Shown: piece after piece, positions 14,344-21,210 of the stretch
Layout of the letters: each line of letters begins with the position of its first letter
Position numbering within the stretch: position 1 is the stretch's first letter
DNA from: Gemmatimonadaceae bacterium
Lineage (GTDB): Bacteria > Gemmatimonadota > Gemmatimonadetes > Gemmatimonadales > Gemmatimonadaceae
Length of the DNA stretch: 34,547 nucleotides
NCBI GenBank assembly: GCA_025928335.1
Contig: JAICJQ010000026.1
Coordinates: 1-34,547 of the forward strand
Direction: 5' to 3'
Made by a program: the position numbers and the translations under genes
The notes under the pieces: generated by a model
What the model saw: only the letters and a program-made list of their open reading frames with translations
What the model was told of the DNA's origin: nothing
The model's database searches: none

Positions 14344-15842
14344 CGCTCGGACGCGGGCCGGGCTGCCCCCTCGAGCACCGGCACGCCCGTCGTGATGCCC
14401 CGATACTGGGTGAGCGAGTCGCCGATGACCGCGCCCTCGGCCGTCAGGCGATAGGTGCGGAAGTCCGTCGCGTGCTCGCTGCCGCGCATCTTCACCACGG
14501 ACAAGACCTTTTGCAGCGCCCCGTCGATCTCGACGTACCGCTGCACGAGAATGTCGTCCGTGATGAACGAGACACGCTCCTGCGTGAACCGGCCGCCCGG
14601 CTGCGAGTCGATCACCTCGTCCGTCATCATGACGGTCACGCCGCTCGCCGTCAGGGCGCCGACGAGGCGGTATAATGATTCTCTAAAATCGGCGCGGTAG
14701 GTCGGCGCGAGTGCCACCTCGAATCCGGAGAGCGAGTCGATGACGACGCGCCTCGCGCCCACCCGCTCGACGGCGCGCTGGATCTCTTCCAGCATCTCGT
14801 CGACCGACAGGTCGAGCGGGCGGAGATAGGTGACGGCCAGCCGCCCGACATCCACCATGTGATCGAGATCGCCGGAGACGGTTTGCGCGCGCGCGAGATA
14901 CGCCTCCGGGTACTCCTCGAACACGGCCACGACGCACGATTCACCGTCGCGCAGGCCTTGCGCGACGAAATGCGTCGCGAACGTCGTCTTGCCGCTCCCC
15001 GCCGGGCCCGTGAGCAGCACCACGTCGCCGGCGGGAATCCCGCCGCCCATCATCGCGTCGAGCCCTGGGACGCCGGTGCCAAGTCGCACGGCGGGTGAGA
15101 CGCGGGGGGGCCGCACCCGGTCGGGAATCCTCGGAAAGACCTGCACGCCGGCCGCCGTGAGACGGAAGGTGTGCAATCCAGGCATCGGACCGCGCCCGCG
15201 CACCTTGACCGCGCGCAGCTTGCGCGCCGCGGAATTGCGATCCACGTCCTCGGACAGCCACAGGATCGTATCGGCGATCGTAAACACCGGGTGGCGCTGC
15301 TCGGCCTGGGTGTACTCGCCGATGAGAAACGACGTGACTTCCCAGGTCGTGAGCTGCTGCGCGAGGCGGTTGACGAACTGCGCGATTGTCAGCTGGTCGT
15401 CGGCGTCCGCGGATCGATGCTCGCCGACGATCGTGCGGAACGAGTCGACGGCGACGAACGCCGGCTGCGCGCTCGCGACCTCGGCGACGATGCGCCGCAG
15501 CACCGCGTCGAGATCACCGCCCGACGCTTCCGAGGCGAGGTTGACGAAGCGCACCGACGTCGGCACCCGCGCCGGATCAAAGAACTCGAATTGCCGCTGG
15601 TACCGCAGCATTTTGACGGTCGGCTCGCCCAGCACCGTGAAGTAGAGCGCACAGCCTTGGGGCGAGGCGTTCGCGAACAGGATCTGCTGCACGAGCGTCG
15701 TCTTGCCGGCGCCCGGCGCGCCGGCGATGAGATTGAACGAGTACTCGCACAGCCCGCCGCCGAGCACGGCGTCGAGGCCCGGGACGCCGGTGGCAATGTT
15801 TCGCATGACGGCCCTGTCGGAGGCATATTCAGAAACGCTCAT
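14340..15842 (-). CDS. KaiC-like double RecA-fold ATPase, 500 aa
   Basis: Two KaiC domains stand in tandem. The first has IATGVPGLDAVLGGG, Walker A GAPGAGKTT (41-49) and Walker B FVAVDS (about 129-134). The second repeats TGVPGLDAMMGGG, Walker A GPAGSGKTT (279-287), the paired catalytic glutamates of VFEEYPEAYL (about 308-310), and a Walker B VVIDS. The length of 500 is close to cyanobacterial KaiC (519). The first domain has only one Glu (LGEP) where KaiC has two. No KaiA or KaiB is present, so a clock is unlikely; KaiC-family proteins next to kinases and regulators are proposed signalling ATPases. Start and stop overlap the neighbours by four bases each. Confidence 0.93.
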   Translation of the reverse strand: MSVSEYASDRAVMRNIATGVPGLDAVLGGGLCEYSFNLIAGAPGAGKTTLVQQILFANASPQGCALYFTVLGEPTVKMLRYQRQFEFFDPARVPTSVRFVNLASEASGGDLDAVLRRIVAEVASAQPAFVAVDSFRTIVGEHRSADADDQLTIAQFVNRLAQQLTTWEVTSFLIGEYTQAEQRHPVFTIADTILWLSEDVDRNSAARKLRAVKVRGRGPMPGLHTFRLTAAGVQVFPRIPDRVRPPRVSPAVRLGTGVPGLDAMMGGGIPAGDVVLLTGPAGSGKTTFATHFVAQGLRDGESCVVAVFEEYPEAYLARAQTVSGDLDHMVDVGRLAVTYLRPLDLSVDEMLEEIQRAVERVGARRVVIDSLSGFEVALAPTYRADFRESLYRLVGALTASGVTVMMTDEVIDSQPGGRFTQERVSFITDDILVQRYVEIDGALQKVLSVVKMRGSEHATDFRTYRLTAEGAVIGDSLTQYRGITTGVPVLEGAARPASER

Positions 15843-16240
15843 GAGTCGCCGAGATGAAGAAGGTTACGGGTCATGTCGGCGCCGATGAGCGCGGACAATG
15901 TGTCGACGAGCGCCGTGAACAGGGCCTCGAGGCCGGCGTACGTCTCTCGTGCGCCGTGCGCCTCGATGGCCGCGCCGACGTCCAGCCGCGTGCCCGGGCC
16001 ATCCGGCCGACGCATCGCCGCGACGGCGGGATGCTCCTTTGCGGTCTCGCGGATCGCTCGATCGAGCAGCGCGTCGATGCCGTCGCCGCCGACCGCGTCC
16101 CTCAAGTCGTCAAATACGCGGCCGGCCGCGCGCTGCATCGCCTCGCCGGAGGCCGTCGCGGCGGGCGTGTCGAGGGCCTCGCGCGCCAGAAGCCGCCGGG
16201 CTACCCCCCGCGCACCGGCGAGGTCTCGCGACCGCGACAT
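15839..16240 (-). CDS. Hypothetical helical protein, 133 aa, coupled to the KaiC-like ATPase
   Basis: ATG at 16240 has GGGAG about ten bases upstream; a longer reading to 16300 has no better site. The product is Ala- and Arg-rich and probably all-helical: ARGVARRLLAREALDTPAAT, RAAGRVFDDLRDAVGGDGID, and a hydrophobic C-terminal helix ALFTALVDTLSALIGADMTR. The C-terminal part resembles short tails found on proteins beside KaiC-like ATPases in related bacteria (recollection, not checked). Its stop overlaps the ATPase start as ATGA, so the two are made in coupled amounts; a physical partner of the ATPase is the simplest reading. Function is unknown. Confidence 0.7.
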   Translation of the reverse strand: MSRSRDLAGARGVARRLLAREALDTPAATASGEAMQRAAGRVFDDLRDAVGGDGIDALLDRAIRETAKEHPAVAAMRRPDGPGTRLDVGAAIEAHGARETYAGLEALFTALVDTLSALIGADMTRNLLHLGDS

Positions 16241-16377
16241 CTGACTGACACTCCCGAAAATCGGTGGCGCGTCGAAACGACGTGACCCTGCACGAATCAC
16301 CCTAATGATAGCTCACCGCCTCGGCACGCGCTATCAGACGCACGCGAAAGAGTCGGAACGTACCGTGGTGACTGTCT

Positions 16378-16755
16378 TTACAGAACGCTCTGCACGCTTT
16401 CGAGAACGCGTGTCAGGCTCACGGGCTTTGCGAGATATGCCGCGACGCCCGCTTCGCGCGCACGGGCGAGGTCGTGCGGAAGCGCCATCGCGGTGAGCGC
16501 GATGATGGGAATGTCCTTGGTTGCCGGATCCTCGCGCAGCGCGTGCGCAGCCGTCCACCCATCCATCTCGGGCATCGCGATGTCCATCAAGATCACGCTC
16601 GGCACGATCGAGCGGGCGAGCGCGACGCCGCGTGCGCCGTTGCGAGCCAGCACGACGCGATAGCCCGCGTGTTCCAGCCACGCCGACATGATGATGCAGT
16701 TGTCGTCGTTGTCTTCGATGATGAGCACGGTCAGTTTCGCGGGGGGCGGCGTCAC
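16378..16755 (-). CDS. Single-domain CheY-like response regulator, 125 aa
   Basis: This is a stand-alone receiver: TVLIIEDNDDN (Glu14, Asp15), phosphoacceptor Asp58 in VILMDIAMPEMDGW, switch Thr88 in IIALTAMAL, Lys110 in YLAKPVS. All key residues are present, so it should accept phosphate. There is no output domain, so it acts by protein-protein contact or as a phosphorelay intermediate. The start is a GTG overlapping the kinase stop by four bases (GTGA). The 137-base gap downstream, before the 133-aa gene, contains TATCAT on the minus strand (16305-16310), a possible -10 of an internal promoter, without a clear -35. Confidence 0.95.
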   Translation of the reverse strand: MTPPPAKLTVLIIEDNDDNCIIMSAWLEHAGYRVVLARNGARGVALARSIVPSVILMDIAMPEMDGWTAAHALREDPATKDIPIIALTAMALPHDLARAREAGVAAYLAKPVSLTRVLESVQSVL

Positions 16756-18128
16756 GGCTGACTCTCGTCGGTGCTGCGCCGCGCGCGCCCCGCGGCCGGC
16801 AGCGTCATACGAAACGTCGATCCGACGGTCAGCGCGCTGACCACGGACAGCTCGCCGTTCATTCCGCGCGCGAGCTGGCGCGCGATGGCGAGCCCGAGCC
16901 CCACGCCGCCGCTTCGTTTCGCCGCGCCGGCGGGAAGTTGCACGAACGCCTCGAAGATGGATTCGAGCTGGTCTTCGGCGATGCCCTCGCCCTCATCGCA
17001 CACTTCGATGAACGGACCCATGGCGCTCGTACCGCAGCGCACGACGAGCCGCGATCGTTCGGGTGAATACTTCATCGCATTGGTGATGAGATTGATCGCG
17101 ATCTGGCGAACTTTGTCGGCGTCGGCGCGCGCCATCGTGGCGCCGGGCTCGCATCCTTCACAGACGACGGCCTGGCCCTTCGCACTGATCAGCGGCGCGA
17201 TCATCTCCACCGCCGACGCCGCAACTGGACCGAGATCGACGTCGGCAATCGTGAACTCGGCGCGTCCCGTATCGACGCGGACGAAGCTGAGAATCTGCGT
17301 GATCAACGACAGCAGATGTTGTTGATTCCATCGGATGCGCTCGAGGTCACGTCGCTGCCCCTCGGTCACCGGTCCTCGCACGCCCATTTGCATCAACTCG
17401 GCGTAGCCGCCGATCGCACTCAGCGGCGTGCGTAGCTCGTGCGTCACATGACCGAGCGCATCGGTCTTCGCGCGGTCGGAATCCTCGGCGGCTTTGCGGC
17501 GCTGGTCGACCGCGGTGAACTGTCGAACGTTTTCCAGCGCGCGCCCGCATGCAGCGGCGACCTGCTCGGCGAACGCGATCTCGTCGTCGGTGTAGCGGTC
17601 GCGCGCGCGCCGCGTGACGAACGTGATGGCGCCGTCGATACGGTCCGCCGAGCGAATCGGAACGACCAGGCACGCCGCGAAGCCGAGGGCGCGTAGGATC
17701 GTGAGATTCTCGGGGCGATGCGCCGCCGCGATGAGCACGTCGTCGAGGCCGTGCACCAACGCGATAGTGCGGCCCGTCCGCTTCACCGCCGGGTATCCGA
17801 ACGGATCATCGTCTCGGGGCATCCACTGTCCGTTCAGCGACTCGGCGATGACTCGATCGGTCTCGTCCGCCCGCGGGATCGCGAGCCGAAGGACGGCGTC
17901 CCGCTGTACGAGGTCGACGATGGCCCATGAATCGGCGCCCGGGAGACAGACGCCCGCGAGCGTCTTGCGCATCTCCGTCTCGTCGAGCGAGGCCGCGAGC
18001 CGCTCCTGCAATCCCGCGAGGTAATCCAGGCGCTCAGACCGGCGTTCGGCGGCGTCGGCGCGATCCGTCTCGGCCAGCGCGGCGACGATCAACCGGCCGG
18101 CAACGGTCTCGTCGCTGAACGTGGTCAT
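16752..18128 (-). CDS. GAF-domain sensor histidine kinase, 458 aa
   Basis: The GAF domain lies at about 45-200 (CLVVPIRSADRIDGAITFVT, FAEQVAAACGRALENV). The HisKA H-box is LGHVTHELRTPLSAIGGYAE with phospho-His230 and the usual HExxxP. The HATPase domain has NLITNAMKYS, CDEGEGIAEDQLESIFEAF and GGVGLGLAIARQLA. There is no membrane helix or signal peptide. ATG at 18128 is used, but it lacks a ribosome site; a GTG at 18197 preceded by AAAGGA would add 23 residues and is a serious alternative. It is coupled to the single receiver downstream by a four-base overlap, so the two form a cognate pair. A related kinase is transcribed divergently from 18453. Confidence 0.92.
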   Translation of the reverse strand: MTTFSDETVAGRLIVAALAETDRADAAERRSERLDYLAGLQERLAASLDETEMRKTLAGVCLPGADSWAIVDLVQRDAVLRLAIPRADETDRVIAESLNGQWMPRDDDPFGYPAVKRTGRTIALVHGLDDVLIAAAHRPENLTILRALGFAACLVVPIRSADRIDGAITFVTRRARDRYTDDEIAFAEQVAAACGRALENVRQFTAVDQRRKAAEDSDRAKTDALGHVTHELRTPLSAIGGYAELMQMGVRGPVTEGQRRDLERIRWNQQHLLSLITQILSFVRVDTGRAEFTIADVDLGPVAASAVEMIAPLISAKGQAVVCEGCEPGATMARADADKVRQIAINLITNAMKYSPERSRLVVRCGTSAMGPFIEVCDEGEGIAEDQLESIFEAFVQLPAGAAKRSGGVGLGLAIARQLARGMNGELSVVSALTVGSTFRMTLPAAGRARRSTDESQP

Positions 18129-18452
18129 ACGATACCGCGGCTTGGACCGGCAGTACAGCTCGCTGCCGTCGCGCGAGTCGCGAGGCTCATGAGACACACC
18201 GATCCTTTGCACTGGTATCTAGGCCCTCACCCTGCCGGGCGCAACGACCGTTCGATCGGGGCATCGAGCGTGATCGGCCGGCGATCAAGCACATTCGCGG
18301 CCACCGTGAGAGATTCTGTTCCGAATATTTGAATAGAGGTCGACGCGGCACGTAGCGTGCGACCTCGCGACAACGCCCGACCGTCGCGGCCTCGCTCAAT
18401 CGAACACCTCGGTTCCGTCGGCTCCGCTGCCCCGTTCGCTTCCGAGGGCACC
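18129..18452. other. Divergent promoter region between two GAF histidine kinases
   Basis: Some 324 bases separate the two kinase starts as annotated (about 255 if the minus-strand kinase starts at 18197). The stretch around 18310-18340 (GTTCCGAATATTTGAATAGA) is AT-rich against its surroundings, as expected for promoters. I could not assign a -35/-10 pair on either strand. A GTG at 18357 opens the plus-strand frame earlier, but TTG at 18453 has GAGGG at proper distance (18444-18448). No RNA gene or repeat is evident. Confidence 0.4.
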
Positions 18453-19826
18453 TTGAACAGCCCAGACACCACCGAGCTTCGCTCGCGATTGATCGAGCGC
18501 TTGCGCGCGCACGAGGAACGAGCTGATTTTCTCTCTAACGCAAGCCGACTCGTCACGGACGCGAGCACGCTCGCGACGAGCGCTCGTGGACTGGAGGAGA
18601 CGCTCGAGTCCATCGCGCGGTTTACGCTGCCGCATCCCGGCGTATGGAGCATTCTCGACCTACGCCATGGCGACGGGCCGTCGTCGCCGCCGCGCCGCGT
18701 GGCAGTGTCGCACCCGAACCCGTCGCTACACGGAGCCGCGAAGGCACTGCTCGAGGGCTGGCCGCCGCCGCGCGACCACCACAACGGAAGCCCGCTGGTG
18801 CTGCGCACAGGCCAGACGACGATCATCGCTCAGCTCTCGAACGAGGCGCTCGCCGACATTGCGGAGTCGCGCGAACACCTGGCCGCGTTGCGCGCGCTCG
18901 ACATCGGCACGGTCATGGTGGTTCCGCTCCGCGTCCGCAACGAAACGATCGGTTCGCTGACGTTCGTTGGTTTGCGCGGGGGCCACGGCTTCGACGAGCG
19001 AGATCGCACGCTCGCCGAGCAAATCGCGGCGGGGGCCGCGCTCGCGATCGACAACGCCGTCCGCGCCGACGAGCACGCGAAGTCGGTCGCCGCCGCCGAA
19101 ACGGTATTGGCGAACCGGCTCGCCTTCATGTCATCGCTGAGCCACGGCCTGCGAACGCCGTTGCACGCGATCTTCGGCTATGCGGAGCTGCTCGCCAATG
19201 GGATCGGCGGGTCGCTCACGGGCCACCAACAACACGATGTGCAGCGCATTCAGGCGAACGAGCGGCACCTCTCGAATCTCGTGGATTCCGTGATCGCTTT
19301 CGCGTGCTGGGACGACGGCGAGAATCTGCTCACCGAAGACGTGCCGGTGCACCAGGCCCTGACGAACGCGCGGCGCGCTACCGAGTCGAACGCCGCGGCC
19401 AGAAACATCGTCGAGCGTGTCTCGGATCCTTCGATCGGCCACGACATCTACGTGCGGGCCGATCCGACGCGGCTCGACGAGATTCTCCTGCAGCTCGTGA
19501 CGAACGCCGTGCGCTTCTCGCACCCCGGCGGTGAGGTGGCTGTCGACGTCCGTGTCGTCGGCGAATGTGTATGGGTGCGCGTCACCGATGCCGGCGTCGG
19601 CATCGCGGAAGAAGACCTCGAGCTCGTATTTCAGCCGTTCGTCCGCGGCCGCAACGCGTATGCACGCGCACAGGACGGCCGCGGGCTCGGACTCGCGATC
19701 AGCCGGAAGCTCGCCCGCTCGATGGGCGGCGAGGTGTCCGTCGTCAGTGAGGAAGGCGCGGGATCGACGTTCACGCTCGCGCTCCCCCGCGGCCGCGCGC
19801 CTCGAGAAAGCGCCTTGCTCGTTTGA
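18453..19826 (+). CDS. GAF-domain histidine kinase with altered H-box, 457 aa
   Basis: The domain order is the same as in the divergent kinase: helical lead, GAF (about 40-205, VMVVPLRVRNETIGSLTFVG), HisKA, HATPase. The H-box reads SSLSHGLRTPLHAIFGYAEL: phospho-His231 is present, but the residue after it is Gly instead of the nearly invariant Glu/Asp. The HATPase motifs are intact (LVTNAVRFS, VTDAGVGIAEEDLELVFQPF, GRGLGLAIS). The TTG start is chosen for its GAGGG site. The two kinases are paralogues. No response regulator follows; the gene ends one base from the convergent flavin-fold gene. The Gly may reduce autophosphorylation, so it may act as a modulator of its neighbour rather than as an independent kinase (inference). 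Confidence 0.88.
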   Translation: MNSPDTTELRSRLIERLRAHEERADFLSNASRLVTDASTLATSARGLEETLESIARFTLPHPGVWSILDLRHGDGPSSPPRRVAVSHPNPSLHGAAKALLEGWPPPRDHHNGSPLVLRTGQTTIIAQLSNEALADIAESREHLAALRALDIGTVMVVPLRVRNETIGSLTFVGLRGGHGFDERDRTLAEQIAAGAALAIDNAVRADEHAKSVAAAETVLANRLAFMSSLSHGLRTPLHAIFGYAELLANGIGGSLTGHQQHDVQRIQANERHLSNLVDSVIAFACWDDGENLLTEDVPVHQALTNARRATESNAAARNIVERVSDPSIGHDIYVRADPTRLDEILLQLVTNAVRFSHPGGEVAVDVRVVGECVWVRVTDAGVGIAEEDLELVFQPFVRGRNAYARAQDGRGLGLAISRKLARSMGGEVSVVSEEGAGSTFTLALPRGRAPRESALLV

Positions 19827-19827
19827 T

Positions 19828-20346
19828 TCAGGGACGCCTCTGGCGCTCAGCGCCGGCGTCATACGTTGGTTCGCCCGCGGGACATGGCACGAACGCTCTG
19901 ACTCCTCGCAGCTCATCGACATGGAGTCGAAAGACGGTCGACGACCTGCGCACTCGCGGCGCGCGCTCGCGGTCCGACGGAACGCGATCGCGCAGCTCGA
20001 TGATGCCTTGGAACGCGGCCGCGTCGCCGAGCACGGACCCGGTGTTCTTGGTCACGTAGCAACCGCCGCGAACGATGACGCTGGCGACGTGGGTGGCGTC
20101 TTCGAGCTCCGTCACGGACAGCACGAGCCACGGGGTGCGAGCGATGACCCGTCGCAAGCTGAGGTCAGCGCGAAAATACACCCAATCCTCGCGATAGGCG
20201 TATCGGATCGGCCGAACGTCGGCCTGCCCTTCCCGGACGAAGGCCAGGTGGCCGAAGCAAACCCGGCGAAGGACCGCCTCGCAGTCGGTCGCCGTCAGGC
20301 GCGTATCGACGAACTCCGACGGGCCAACGTTGCTCACCACTGTCAT
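19828..20346 (-). CDS. Pyridoxamine 5'-phosphate oxidase-like (split-barrel flavin-binding) protein, 172 aa
   Basis: The split-barrel pattern is recognisable: LTATDCEAVLRRVCFGHLAF at the start (about 18-37), QADVRPIRYAYREDWVYFRA (about 41-60), PWLVLSVTELEDATHVASVI and VRGGCYVTKN, then a C-terminal VFRLHVDELRGVRAF. This order is that of the small PNPOx-like/FMN-binding family, which binds a flavin, F420 or heme; the ligand is not deducible. ATG at 20346 begins the family-like part, although no Shine-Dalgarno motif precedes it; longer readings run antisense through the 235-aa gene and are rejected. The stop is separated by one base from that of the convergent kinase. Confidence 0.82.
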   Translation of the reverse strand: MTVVSNVGPSEFVDTRLTATDCEAVLRRVCFGHLAFVREGQADVRPIRYAYREDWVYFRADLSLRRVIARTPWLVLSVTELEDATHVASVIVRGGCYVTKNTGSVLGDAAAFQGIIELRDRVPSDRERAPRVRRSSTVFRLHVDELRGVRAFVPCPAGEPTYDAGAERQRRP

Positions 20347-20481
20347 GCGATGAGGGCGTGCATGGCTCGTGCCCCGCGGACGCGCTCGTCGTGCCAGTTG
20401 AGCGATCGGCGGCTCATGTCTTGCTCGCCTTCTCGGAGAAGGTCGCAGCACGGTCGGCGTTTCTTTACGGAGTTGGGACGC

Positions 20482-21189
20482 ATGAAGCAGCAATCGGCTC
20501 GCCGGGTACGCGAACCGGCACCTGACGACAGCGACACGCCCGCGCCGGATGCCGCACGAGGGCTGCGAGCGCTGCTCGCGTCCGCCACCGCCGACCAGCT
20601 CGCCGAGTTGATCGCGGAGGCGAACAACGCCCTCCCCGAGGACGACGCGCGCAAGATTCGCCAAGACGACGTGCGCATGCTTCGGCGTCTCGCCGGTCAG
20701 GCGCGAATCTTCGGTCAGTCGCTGTTGAACCATGCAGCCGAACGCCGACTGGTGGGCGAACGACGGGGCCGCGTCTCGCCCGAAGCAGAGAACACGGCGC
20801 ATTGGGCTGACCGCCTGGCCGGCGCGCTCGAGACAGTGACATCAGCAACAGCGAGGTCAGGAAGCCCCGCTACGGTAACGGACCAGGCGCCGGAGGCTGG
20901 AACGCCTGACAAAAACGAGTTCCTCGCCGGGCAAACGCGGAACTTTCGCGACAGTGACGGCAGCGCGTGGCGCGTCCGGATCGAGCAAGGCGGCGGGACG
21001 GCGGACCTCGCCGCCGACGCCGCACCCGTTCCGATCCTCATTCTTCACTCGCTCGATAGCGATACCACTCATGATCTGTCCGTCACCGCCGACGTCGGCC
21101 GGTGGGACTTGGCCTCCTATTCCGACGGGCGGTTGAGGAGGTTGCTCGCCAAGGCGCGAGCGCAGCGCACCGACTCGCACGGCGAATAG
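20482..21189 (+). CDS. Hypothetical two-part protein with C-terminal 'W-x-V' domain, 235 aa
   Basis: ATG at 20482 has GGAG at nine bases, which sets the start despite the frame being open much further upstream. The N-terminal half (about 1-115) is helical: RGLRALLASATADQLAELIA, DDVRMLRRLAGQARIFGQSL. After a Ser/Thr/Pro-rich linker (about 120-140) the C-terminal domain reads NFRDSDGSAWRVRIEQ, PVPILILHSL, RWDLASYSDGRLRRLLAKAR. That domain matches the 103-aa protein at 7922-8233 in the order of Asp-Gly-Trp-Val, hydrophobic strand, Trp and terminal helix. It is soluble and of unknown function. It is divergent from the flavin-fold gene and converges on the glucan synthase. Confidence 0.75.
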   Translation: MKQQSARRVREPAPDDSDTPAPDAARGLRALLASATADQLAELIAEANNALPEDDARKIRQDDVRMLRRLAGQARIFGQSLLNHAAERRLVGERRGRVSPEAENTAHWADRLAGALETVTSATARSGSPATVTDQAPEAGTPDKNEFLAGQTRNFRDSDGSAWRVRIEQGGGTADLAADAAPVPILILHSLDSDTTHDLSVTADVGRWDLASYSDGRLRRLLAKARAQRTDSHGE

Positions 21190-21210
21190 TCGACGAGGGG
21201 CGCCGGGCGC

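Noticed and set aside
14340..15842. Calling the ATPase a circadian clock KaiC
   Set aside because: No kaiA or kaiB in the window and the first domain lacks the paired Glu; only KaiC-like is supported.
19531..20481. Long upstream extension of the frame that contains the 235-aa protein
   Set aside because: It overlaps the kinase end and runs antisense through the flavin-fold gene; ATG 20482 has a proper GGAG site and starts the plausible protein.
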